A stretch of 12,428 nucleotides of DNA from contig JBAZFF010000013.1 in assembly GCA_041653495.1 (NCBI GenBank), positions 1 to 12,428 of the forward strand. The letters are read 5' to 3'. Numbering within the stretch: the stretch's first letter is position 1; each line of letters starts with the position of its first letter. This stretch comes from JBAZFF01 sp041653495. GTDB lineage: Bacteria > Patescibacteriota > Minisyncoccia > Minisyncoccales > RBG-13-42-11. The notes beneath the pieces are model-generated. The model was not told the DNA's origin and made no database searches. It saw only the letters and a program-made list of their open reading frames with translations. A program made the translations under genes and the position numbers. This document shows positions 5,388 through 11,345 of this stretch, piece after piece.

Positions 5388-6590
5388 TTAAGCTGAAATC
5401 TTGGTTACGACTCCTGAAGCCACCGTCTTTCCGCCCTCCCTAATGGAGAACTTCTGCTTCTCTTCCATGGCGACTGGGGTAATCAATTTGATGTTCAAGT
5501 TGCTGACGGTGTCTCCGGGCATAACCATTTCAGTTCCTTCGGGCAATATCACGTCTCCCGTTACGTCTGTGGTCTTAAAGTAGAACTGGGGCTTATATCC
5601 TTTGAAGAACGGCGTATGCCTTCCTCCTTCTTCTTTGGACAAGACGTATATTTCTGCTGTGAAATCGGTGTGAGGAGTGACGGATCCTGGTTTGGCCAAT
5701 ATCTGTCCTCTCAAGACATCCTCTTTCTTAAGACCCCTGAGCAATATTCCGACATTGTCTCCGGCTCTTCCTTCGTCCAGCATCTTGTTGAACATTTCAA
5801 TGGAAACGGCCGTGGTCTTTTGAGTGGGTTTCAATCCAATCAATTCAACTTCGTCGTTAGGATGGACGACACCTCTTTCTATTCTTCCGGTGGCCACTGT
5901 TCCCCTACCCTCAATTGAGAAAACGTCTTCAACAGCCATTAAGAACGGCTTGTCGGTCTCTCTGACGGGTTCTGGAATGTATGAATCGCAAGTGTTGACT
6001 AAGTCTAAAATAGGCTTGATAGCCGGATCATCCACCGAAGTAGCTTCAAGAGCTTTCAGAGCTGAACCTCGAATTATCGGGGTTTCGTCTCCGGGGAACC
6101 CATATTTCTTGAGCAATTCCCTTACTTCGCCCTCTACTAATGTTATCATTTCGGGATCGTCCACCATGTCGCACTTATTCAAGAATACGACTATGGAAGG
6201 CAACCCTACCTGCCTGGCCAATAAGATGTGCTCTCTGGTCTGGGGCATAGGGCCGTCTGCGGCTGACACGACCAATACGGCTCCGTCCATCTGGGCGGCT
6301 CCGGTGATCATATTTTTAATGTAATCGGCATGTCCGGGACAATCTATCCAGGCGTAATGCCTTTTCGCTGATTCAAACTCGACATGGGTGACGTTTATAG
6401 TGACACCTCTCTGTTTTTCCTCGGGAGCTGAATCAATCTGGTCCACTGTTCTTGCAGTAGAATTAAAGCCGGCCAAGGCCTGGGCTTTCAAAACAGCTGC
6501 GGTCAGTGTGGTCTTCCCGTGGTCAACGTGGCCGATTGAGCCGATGTTGACGTGGGATTTGGTTCTTTCAAATTTTGCTTTTTCTGCCAT
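5388..6590 (-). CDS. tuf: Elongation factor Tu
   Basis: GTPase that carries aminoacyl-tRNA to the ribosomal A site. The 400 residues include the P-loop GHVDHGKT (20-27), switch I RGVTI, the DCPGHADY motif, NKCDMVDD and the GSALKAL guanine-specificity motif, followed by the two beta-barrel domains with VEDVFSIEGRGTVATGRIERG and RHTPFFKGYKPQFYF. All nucleotide-binding residues are intact. RGVTI replaces the more common RGITI. The gene has its own strong promoter starting just after the fusA stop and is cotranscribed with rpsJ. The leader is AT-rich with no Shine-Dalgarno sequence before the ATG, which is notable for such a highly expressed gene. Confidence 0.98.
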   Translation of the reverse strand: MAEKAKFERTKSHVNIGSIGHVDHGKTTLTAAVLKAQALAGFNSTARTVDQIDSAPEEKQRGVTINVTHVEFESAKRHYAWIDCPGHADYIKNMITGAAQMDGAVLVVSAADGPMPQTREHILLARQVGLPSIVVFLNKCDMVDDPEMITLVEGEVRELLKKYGFPGDETPIIRGSALKALEATSVDDPAIKPILDLVNTCDSYIPEPVRETDKPFLMAVEDVFSIEGRGTVATGRIERGVVHPNDEVELIGLKPTQKTTAVSIEMFNKMLDEGRAGDNVGILLRGLKKEDVLRGQILAKPGSVTPHTDFTAEIYVLSKEEGGRHTPFFKGYKPQFYFKTTDVTGDVILPEGTEMVMPGDTVSNLNIKLITPVAMEEKQKFSIREGGKTVASGVVTKISA

Positions 6591-6646
6591 AAATATTATT
6601 TGTTAATTATATTTGACCTGTTAATTATTAAATGAAACGTAATGTT

Positions 6647-6674
6647 ATTATAGTCACTTTAAGGGCATTGTCAA
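6647..6674 (-). promoter_or_regulatory. Consensus promoter for tuf-rpsJ
   Basis: On the minus strand TTGACA (6674-6669), 16 nt, TATAAT (6652-6647): both hexamers are perfect sigma70 consensus. The -35 begins 3 nt after the fusA stop codon. The predicted leader is about 50 nt, AT-rich and without obvious structure. It allows tuf to be transcribed more than the upstream str genes. Confidence 0.85.
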
Positions 6675-6677
6675 TGA

Positions 6678-8783
6678 TTATTTCCTCTTGCCTTCTATAA
6701 TCTCCTGGGCTATGTTGCCTGGGACTTCTTCGTAATCGGACAACTCCATCGTAAAGTTTCCTCTTCCTTCAGTCAAACTCCTCAAAGAAGTGGCATATCC
6801 GAACATTTCTGACAAAGGAACTTTAGCATCTATCACCTTCATTTGCAACCGATCAGAGGTATTCTCGATCTTTCCCCTTCGAGCCGACAAGTCTCCGATG
6901 ACGTCCCCGAAGAAATTCTCGGGAATCACCACCTCCAGCTTCATGACAGGTTCAAGGATAATCGGCTTTGCCTTCCTGATTCCGTTTTGGAAAGCCATGG
7001 AAGCTGCGATTTTAAAGGCTATTTCGGAAGAGTCCACTTCGTGGAAGGATCCGTCAAACACGGCTACGGAAATATCCATTAAAGGATACCCGGCAACGAC
7101 ACCCTTGTCCATGGCTTCTTTTACTCCCTTTTCAATGGCAGGAATGTATTCAGAAGGTATTACGCCTCCCTTGATCTCATTAACAAATTCAAACCCGGCT
7201 TTTCGCTCCCTGGGCGACACTCTCAAGACAACATGCCCGTACTGCCCCCTTCCGCCGGACTGCTTTACGTATTTCTCTTCTCCTTCTGCCGTCTCCTTGA
7301 TGGTTTCCTTGTAAGCTACCTGGGGCCTGCCGATATTGGCTTCCACCCCGAATTCCCTCTTCATCCTGTCTGCGATAATATCCAAGTGAAGCTCGCCCAT
7401 TCCGGAAATAATGGTTTCTCCAGTCTCCTGGTCTCCCTTTACCCTGAAGGTAGGATCCTCATCCATAAGCCTTCGCAAAGCCAAACCCATCTTTTCCTGG
7501 TCAGCCTTGGTTTTAGGTTCAATCCTGATTGAAATGACGGGCTCCGGAAATACGATCTGCTCAAGTATTATGGGAGCCGCCTCATCGCACAGCGTATTGC
7601 CGGTAGTAGTATTTTTAAGCCCTACGGTAGCTGCGATGTCTCCGGCGTACAATTCTTCCACCTCTTCCCTCTCGTTTGAATGCATCCTCAAGATACGGCC
7701 GATTCTTTCTCTTTCCAGGGTCTTGGTATTTAAAACGTAAGATCCTTTCTTTAAAGTTCCCGAATAAACCCTGAAATAAGTAAGAGTGCCGACGTAAGGG
7801 TCGGCGGCCACCTTAAAGGCCAAAGCGGAGAACTTCTCGTCGTCCCTGGATTCTCTCACGACAGTCTCTCCGGTCTTCGGATCTATCCCCTCTGTCGGAG
7901 GAACGTCTATCGGAGAAGGCAGGAAGTCAACGACTCCGTCCAGCATCAACTGGACTGCCTTGTTTCTCAAAGCTGTTCCGCAGAAAACGGGAACCAGCTT
8001 GTTGGCTATGGTGGCCTTTCTTAAGGCCGCCTTCAATTCTTCTATAGATATTTCAGCTCCTCCCAAGTATTTTTCCATCAGGGCATCGTCCTCTCCGCAG
8101 ATCTTGTCTAACATCTTCTCCCTCCATTCCTTGCACTTCTCTAGCATGTTGGCCGGAATCTCTCCTTCGGTAATTGTTTCCCCGTGCTCTCCCGAGAAAG
8201 CGTAGGATTTCATCCTCATTAAGTCCACCACTCCTGAAAAATTATCTTCTATGCCTATAGGCAGCTGCATAGCTACGGCTGAGGGAGTAAGCTTCTGCCA
8301 GATGGAATTAATAGCTTTTTCAAAATCCGCTCCCATCCTGTCCATTTTGTTTACAAAACAGATTCTGGGAACGTTGTATTTGTCAGCCTGCCTCCAGACA
8401 GTTTCCGACTGGGGCTCCACTCCGGCTACTCCGTCAAACGCAACAACCGCTCCGTCCAATACGCGGAGGGATCTCTGCACCTCTACGGTGAAATCAATGT
8501 GTCCCGGAGTATCTATCAGATTTATCCTGATTTCTTTTGACTTGTCTCCCTTTGCATAGGTAGGAGTCCAAAAGCAAGTGGTGGCGGCAGAGGTAATGGT
8601 GATCCCCCTCTCTCTTTCCTGGACCATCCAGTCCATAATTGCCTGTCCTTCGTGCACCTCTCCAATTTTATGAGACACTCCCGTATAAAAAAGAATACGC
8701 TCCGAAATGGTCGTCTTGCCTGCATCGATATGGGCAATAATACCTATATCTCTGACTCTGTCTATGGGATACTGTCTAGGCAT
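6678..8783 (-). CDS. fusA: Elongation factor G
   Basis: Translocase GTPase that moves tRNAs and mRNA after peptide bond formation and, with RRF, recycles ribosomes. The 701 residues have the usual five-domain length. The P-loop is AHIDAGKT (17-24), with DTPGHIDF, NKMDRMGADF and the domain III signature GMGELHLDII visible, then domain IV (QSGGRGQYGHV) and domain V with EPVMKLEVVIP. It lies 18 nt downstream of rpsG in the usual rpsL-rpsG-fusA order. The base string before the ATG is a T-run without a Shine-Dalgarno sequence. The predicted stop is immediately followed by the tuf promoter. Confidence 0.98.
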   Translation of the reverse strand: MPRQYPIDRVRDIGIIAHIDAGKTTISERILFYTGVSHKIGEVHEGQAIMDWMVQERERGITITSAATTCFWTPTYAKGDKSKEIRINLIDTPGHIDFTVEVQRSLRVLDGAVVAFDGVAGVEPQSETVWRQADKYNVPRICFVNKMDRMGADFEKAINSIWQKLTPSAVAMQLPIGIEDNFSGVVDLMRMKSYAFSGEHGETITEGEIPANMLEKCKEWREKMLDKICGEDDALMEKYLGGAEISIEELKAALRKATIANKLVPVFCGTALRNKAVQLMLDGVVDFLPSPIDVPPTEGIDPKTGETVVRESRDDEKFSALAFKVAADPYVGTLTYFRVYSGTLKKGSYVLNTKTLERERIGRILRMHSNEREEVEELYAGDIAATVGLKNTTTGNTLCDEAAPIILEQIVFPEPVISIRIEPKTKADQEKMGLALRRLMDEDPTFRVKGDQETGETIISGMGELHLDIIADRMKREFGVEANIGRPQVAYKETIKETAEGEEKYVKQSGGRGQYGHVVLRVSPRERKAGFEFVNEIKGGVIPSEYIPAIEKGVKEAMDKGVVAGYPLMDISVAVFDGSFHEVDSSEIAFKIAASMAFQNGIRKAKPIILEPVMKLEVVIPENFFGDVIGDLSARRGKIENTSDRLQMKVIDAKVPLSEMFGYATSLRSLTEGRGNFTMELSDYEEVPGNIAQEIIEGKRK

Positions 8784-8801
8784 AAAAAAAGTAGATAATT
8801 T

Positions 8802-9269
8802 TTACCACGCAAAATGGGCGAAGGCTCGGTTAGCTTCAGCCATCCTGTGCATGTCTTCTTTCTTCTTGATGGCTGTGCCTTCGTTATTAAGTGTCAAAAT
8901 AAGTTCTTCTGCCAATTTCTCCTTCATGGGCTTCCCCTTCTTTCCCCTGGAAGCTCCAATGATCCATCTGATAGCCAAGGCCATTTTCCTGTTCCCTTTC
9001 ACTTCCATCGGAACCTGATAGGTAGCTCCCCCTACTCTTTTTGGCTTTACCTCCAGCATAGGAGCTGCGTTCTCTATGGCTTTTTCAAAAACCTCTAAAG
9101 GATCTTTCTTGGTTTTTTCTTTTATAATATCAAAAGCGTCGTAGACGATCTTTCTGGCCACAGACTTCTTCCCTTTCTTCATTATATGGTTTATGAACTG
9201 GGCCACCGCCACGCTGTTATAAACTGAATCCGGGAATATTTCTCTTTTTGCTATTTTTCCTCTTGCCAT
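8802..9269 (-). CDS. rpsG: 30S ribosomal protein S7
   Basis: S7 nucleates assembly of the 30S head and sits near the E and P sites. The 155 residues are a normal length. Recognisable parts are MARGKIAKREIFPDSVYNS at the start, the central VGGATYQVPMEV motif and the C-terminal HRMAEANRAFAHFAW. The gene starts 2 nt after the rpsL stop and is cotranscribed with rpsL and fusA. In other bacteria S7 represses translation of its own operon; no matching structure was recognised here, since the rpsL-rpsG gap is only 2 nt. Confidence 0.97.
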   Translation of the reverse strand: MARGKIAKREIFPDSVYNSVAVAQFINHIMKKGKKSVARKIVYDAFDIIKEKTKKDPLEVFEKAIENAAPMLEVKPKRVGGATYQVPMEVKGNRKMALAIRWIIGASRGKKGKPMKEKLAEELILTLNNEGTAIKKKEDMHRMAEANRAFAHFAW

Positions 9270-9271
9270 AA

Positions 9272-9700
9272 TTATTTTTTGGTTGCGGGACCCGGGTTCT
9301 TCTTAGCGCCGTACTTTGACCTTTTCTGCTTTCTTCCTTCCACTCCGGATGTATCCAGCATTCCGCGGACAACATGATACCTGACGCCGGGAAGATCCTT
9401 GACTCTCCCTCCCCTGATAATCACTACTGAGTGCTCCTGCAAATTATGTCCTTCTCCCGGGATATAAGCCGTGACTTCCATCCCATTAGTAAGACGCACC
9501 CTGCAGACTTTTCTCAAAGCGGAATTAGGCTTCTTTGGGGTGACGGTGAAAACCTTCTGGCACACTCCCCTCTTGAAAGGAGAAAAATAATCTTTGGGCC
9601 TGTTTTTTAAAATATTAAAACCAAAAGCCAAGGCAGGAGTCTTATCCTTCTTTTTGGCTTCCGTTCTTCTGTGTTTTATTAATTGATTAATTGTCGGCAT
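9272..9700 (-). CDS. rpsL: 30S ribosomal protein S12
   Basis: S12 lies at the decoding centre and controls accuracy. I start it at 9700 (MPTINQLIKHRR), the standard family N-terminus, rather than at an in-frame ATG 27 nt upstream; the result is 142 residues against the usual 124 or so. The excess comes mostly from about 13 extra residues between TPALAFGFNI and PFKRGVCQKV, where other S12 proteins pass directly from PAL to QKRGVC. The decoding loops TPKKPNSALRK and RGGRVKDLPGVRYH are intact, so the lysines linked to streptomycin sensitivity are present. It is the first gene of the str operon, with its own promoter at 9733-9761 and no Shine-Dalgarno sequence. Confidence 0.96.
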   Translation of the reverse strand: MPTINQLIKHRRTEAKKKDKTPALAFGFNILKNRPKDYFSPFKRGVCQKVFTVTPKKPNSALRKVCRVRLTNGMEVTAYIPGEGHNLQEHSVVIIRGGRVKDLPGVRYHVVRGMLDTSGVEGRKQKRSKYGAKKNPGPATKK

Positions 9701-9732
9701 GAAAATAAATAAGAGCCGAACGCTCAAACGTC

Positions 9733-9761
9733 ACAATATCATATATATATAACAAAGTCAA
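9733..9761 (-). promoter_or_regulatory. Promoter for rpsL-rpsG-fusA
   Basis: On the minus strand TTGACT (9761-9756), 17 nt, TATTGT (9738-9733), preceded by TGA to form an extended -10 (TGN). The -35 begins directly after the stop codon of the site-2 protease gene. The spacer is an alternating TA run. The predicted leader is about 25 nt long. Confidence 0.65.
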
Positions 9762-10382
9762 TCAGAATACAAGGGAATTGCCCGTTACCGCGCCAAAAAG
9801 CCACAAAGCCAGGGAATATACTATATCTAGGCCACCTAAAAACAGGAAGGCTATCAGGATAACGAAGCCGTACTGGGCAAATTGATATTTAAACCTCAAG
9901 TATTTGGCGGGAAGGAAAGAGAATAAGATATGGGATCCGTCCAAAGGAGGAATAGGGACCAAATTGAATATCCCCCACAAGAAGTTATAGATACAGATTA
10001 TTCTAAAAAGCACGGCTAAGGTTTCGGGAAGATCAATGAACCTCAAAACGAGCCCGAATATTGTTGCTATCAGAAAGTTAACAGCCGGGCCGGCCAGAGA
10101 AACCTTCAGTTCCCCCCACTTTTTATCCTTGAAAAGGGCGGGGTTCACCGGAACTGGTTTGGCCCATCCGAAAATGGGTCCTTGTCCCATGGTTAACACT
10201 AAAAGCATTAAAGGAATCAAAACAGAACCCATTAAATCCAAATGCTTCAAGGGATTCAAGGTCAATCTCCCTGCATACTTTGCGGTCGGATCCCCCAAAG
10301 CCAAAGCAACTGAACCGTGGGCTATCTCATGGATCATGACGGAGAACAATAAAACGATTAAGCTGAAAATGGTTATCGGCAT
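9762..10382 (-). CDS. Site-2 protease family (M50) membrane metalloprotease
   Basis: Membrane-embedded zinc protease of the M50/site-2 group, which cleaves substrates within or next to the membrane. The 206 residues are mostly hydrophobic with about five or six helices. The zinc motif HEIAH is at 18-22 in the first helix; the third ligand motif FNLVPIPPLDG is at 139-149 with Asp148. GWAKPVPVNP (72-81) and LAGPAVNF (97-104) are also typical of the short, PDZ-less subgroup. It therefore has all catalytic residues and looks functional. Substrates are unknown. It lies upstream of the str genes on the same strand but ends at a new promoter, so it is probably its own transcription unit. The start at 10382 has no clear ribosome binding site. 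Confidence 0.92.
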   Translation of the reverse strand: MPITIFSLIVLLFSVMIHEIAHGSVALALGDPTAKYAGRLTLNPLKHLDLMGSVLIPLMLLVLTMGQGPIFGWAKPVPVNPALFKDKKWGELKVSLAGPAVNFLIATIFGLVLRFIDLPETLAVLFRIICIYNFLWGIFNLVPIPPLDGSHILFSFLPAKYLRFKYQFAQYGFVILIAFLFLGGLDIVYSLALWLFGAVTGNSLVF

Positions 10383-10429
10383 GGCTTAATCTTATCATAA
10401 TATATTTTAAACCCAAATAAATATTCTCT

Positions 10430-10435
10430 ATTATA
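10430..10435 (-). promoter_or_regulatory. Candidate -10 box of the M50 protease gene
   Basis: A perfect TATAAT on the minus strand (10435-10430), 47 nt upstream of the start. The matching -35 is weak (TTTAAT at 10457-10452, 16-nt spacing) and would overlap the divergent promoter at 10441-10469, so the two directions may compete. Confidence 0.4.
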
Positions 10436-10440
10436 AGGAA

Positions 10441-10469
10441 TTGACAATATCATTAAAGTGTGTTATTAT
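10441..10469 (+). promoter_or_regulatory. Strong promoter for the peptidoglycan-binding-domain gene
   Basis: TTGACA (10441-10446), 17 nt, TATTAT (10464-10469). The -35 is perfect and the -10 has five of six bases. The predicted leader is about 30 nt and contains the ribosome binding site. Confidence 0.75.
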
Positions 10470-10490
10470 TAAATTCAGAAAAAAGATTCA

Positions 10491-10498
10491 AAGGAGGG
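10491..10498 (+). promoter_or_regulatory. Strong Shine-Dalgarno sequence AAGGAGGG
   Basis: AAGGAGGG ends 7 nt before the ATG at 10506. It is close to a perfect anti-SD match and by far the strongest in the window, in contrast with the minus-strand genes, which have none. Confidence 0.85.
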
Positions 10499-10505
10499 AC
10501 TAAAA

Positions 10506-10877
10506 ATGGAACAAGGAGCTAGGATTTTCCCGGAAGCAGAATTAGAGGAAGGATCAATTGGTCCAGCCGTTGCACTTTTACAGATAATTCTTAAGGCATG
10601 GTTTAATGGCAGAATGAGCCGCACACCAGTTAATCAGGCAATCTCCGACGGCTTTACCGCAACCAACATTAAAGTTAATGGAGTCTTCGATTCCGCAACC
10701 AGGAGAGCTGTCCAATGTTTCCAGGCACTCAACTTTATAGAACCAGATGGCAAGTGTGGATCTAAAACGCGCAAAATATTTGCGCAATACCAGGGAATCA
10801 ATCTAGACGAGATTCCTTCATCCATCTTCATCGGCGAAACTATAAAAGTGCCGCCGTTTACTTGGAAGAATCTTTAA
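10506..10877 (+). CDS. Peptidoglycan-binding-domain (PG_binding_1-like) protein without signal peptide
   Basis: A 123-residue protein. Residues about 16-94 show the PG_binding_1 pattern: GSIGPAVALLQ (16-26), VNGVFDSATRRAVQCFQ (57-73) and DGKCGSKTRKIF (81-92), that is G..G..V..LQ, then dG.fd..T..av..FQ, then dG..G..T. The family normally binds peptidoglycan as a module of cell-wall enzymes. Here there is no catalytic domain and no signal peptide or membrane helix; the N-terminus MEQGARIFPEAELEEG is acidic. About 15 extra residues (38-52) sit inside the first repeat. It has a strong promoter and ribosome binding site and its own terminator, so it looks like a monocistronic, well-expressed gene. 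It might act in the cytoplasm or be exported by an unknown route. Confidence 0.75.
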   Translation: MEQGARIFPEAELEEGSIGPAVALLQIILKAWFNGRMSRTPVNQAISDGFTATNIKVNGVFDSATRRAVQCFQALNFIEPDGKCGSKTRKIFAQYQGINLDEIPSSIFIGETIKVPPFTWKNL

Positions 10878-10885
10878 AGAAAGGG

Positions 10886-10975
10886 TAGCGGGAGCTCAAA
10901 AGAGCAAAGAGGCCAATGCGCTTCTACCTTCCCGCTAATATCCTAAGTAAGTGTCAAAGAGATTTACTTAGGATA
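10886..10975 (+). other. Structured 3' region: branched stem and 12-bp hairpin
   Basis: Following the previous stop are two folds that a simple terminator does not need. First, TAGCGGGA (10886-10893) pairs with TCCCGCTA (10930-10937), enclosing a small GCTC-AAAA-GAGC hairpin (10894-10905). Second, TATCCTAAGTAA (10939-10950) is a perfect 12-bp inverted repeat of TTACTTAGGATA (10964-10975) with a 13-nt loop. It could be a structured 3' UTR, a small RNA processed from it, or, for the second element, a protein-binding palindrome. I do not recognise a known RNA family. Confidence 0.55.
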
Positions 10976-10978
10976 AGA

Positions 10979-11002
10979 AATCAGCCTATTGGCTGGTTTT
11001 TT
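10979..11002 (+). terminator. Rho-independent terminator
   Basis: AATCAGCC (10979-10986), loop TATT, GGCTGGTT (10991-10998): an 8-bp stem with one G-U pair, continuing into a run of six T (10997-11002). It ends the peptidoglycan-binding-domain transcript. Confidence 0.85.
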
Positions 11003-11012
11003 ATTACTTCTC

Positions 11013-11041
11013 TTGATTAAATTTTAAAAAACGTATATATT
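11013..11041 (+). promoter_or_regulatory. Promoter for rpmB, tRNA-Pro and nuclease gene
   Basis: TTGATT (11013-11018), 17 nt, TATATT (11036-11041). It lies 33 nt upstream of the rpmB start. No promoter or terminator is seen between rpmB, the tRNA and the following gene, so the three probably share this promoter. Confidence 0.6.
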
Positions 11042-11073
11042 ATATCCATTGAAACATTAACCAAGGAAACATC

Positions 11074-11265
11074 ATGGCAAGAGTTTGCACAATTTGCGGA
11101 AAATCTTCAATGATGGTTGGAAGACTTGTAAAGCTGAGAGGCAAGTACAATCCTACAACCAGAACGAGAAAGCAGCCCAATATCCAGTGGGTTAAGTTGC
11201 CGAACGGGAAAAGAGTGAAAGCCTGCACCAAGTGTATCAAGGCTTTGGCTAAGAAAAAGAAATAA
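11074..11265 (+). CDS. rpmB: 50S ribosomal protein L28, zinc-ribbon form
   Basis: A 63-residue basic protein. It begins MARVCTICGK, the L28 N-terminus, and has a second pair in KACTKC, giving C5/C8 and C51/C54, a four-cysteine zinc ribbon seen in one of the two L28 forms. The middle contains the family's basic RTRKQPNIQWVKLPNGKRVK stretch. It is among the shorter L28 proteins because both the loop after the first CxxC and the C-terminal tail are reduced. AAGGA lies 6 nt before the ATG as a moderate ribosome binding site. Its stop is only 4 nt before tRNA-Pro. Confidence 0.85.
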   Translation: MARVCTICGKSSMMVGRLVKLRGKYNPTTRTRKQPNIQWVKLPNGKRVKACTKCIKALAKKKK

Positions 11266-11269
11266 AAAC

Positions 11270-11340
11270 CAGGCCGTAGTACAATGGTAGTATGCGAGGC
11301 TGGGGGTCTTGCGATCTGGGTTCAATTCCCAGCGGCCTGA
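11270..11340 (+). tRNA. tRNA-Pro(GGG)
   Basis: A 71-nt cloverleaf. Acceptor CAGGCCG pairs with CGGCCTG (7 bp); the D stem is GTAC/GTAT with loop AATGGTA; the anticodon stem is CGAGG/TCTTG (two G-U pairs) with loop CTGGGGG, anticodon GGG; the variable region is 4 nt; the T stem is CTGGG/CCCAG with loop TTCAATT; discriminator A. C1:G72, A73 and G37 fit proline. The next bases are CAA, so CCA is not encoded and must be added. It lies 4 nt after rpmB and 5 nt before the next start codon. There is no intron; the cloverleaf is continuous. Confidence 0.93.
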
Positions 11341-11345
11341 CAAAT

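Noticed and set aside
5824..6324. 166-codon open frame on the plus strand opposite tuf
   Set aside because: It is the antisense shadow of a conserved gene; there is no promoter, ribosome binding site or family pattern. The same applies to other plus-strand frames opposite rplC, rplD, fusA and rpsG.
9701..9727. Nine-codon N-terminal extension of S12 starting at 9727
   Set aside because: The family N-terminus MPTINQL starts exactly at 9700, and the extension would use most of the short leader after the promoter.
10939..10975. 12-bp inverted repeat as a dif or attachment site
   Set aside because: The 13-nt spacer is too long for a Xer site (6-8 nt), no recombinase gene is nearby, and its place between a gene and its terminator fits an RNA hairpin better.
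11270..11340. tRNA interrupted by a group I intron linked to the nuclease
   Set aside because: The cloverleaf is continuous and complete at 71 nt, so there is no intron.
11292..11345. Start of the nuclease gene inside the tRNA
   Set aside because: The 18 extra codons are tRNA sequence; the zinc-ribbon protein begins naturally at 11346.
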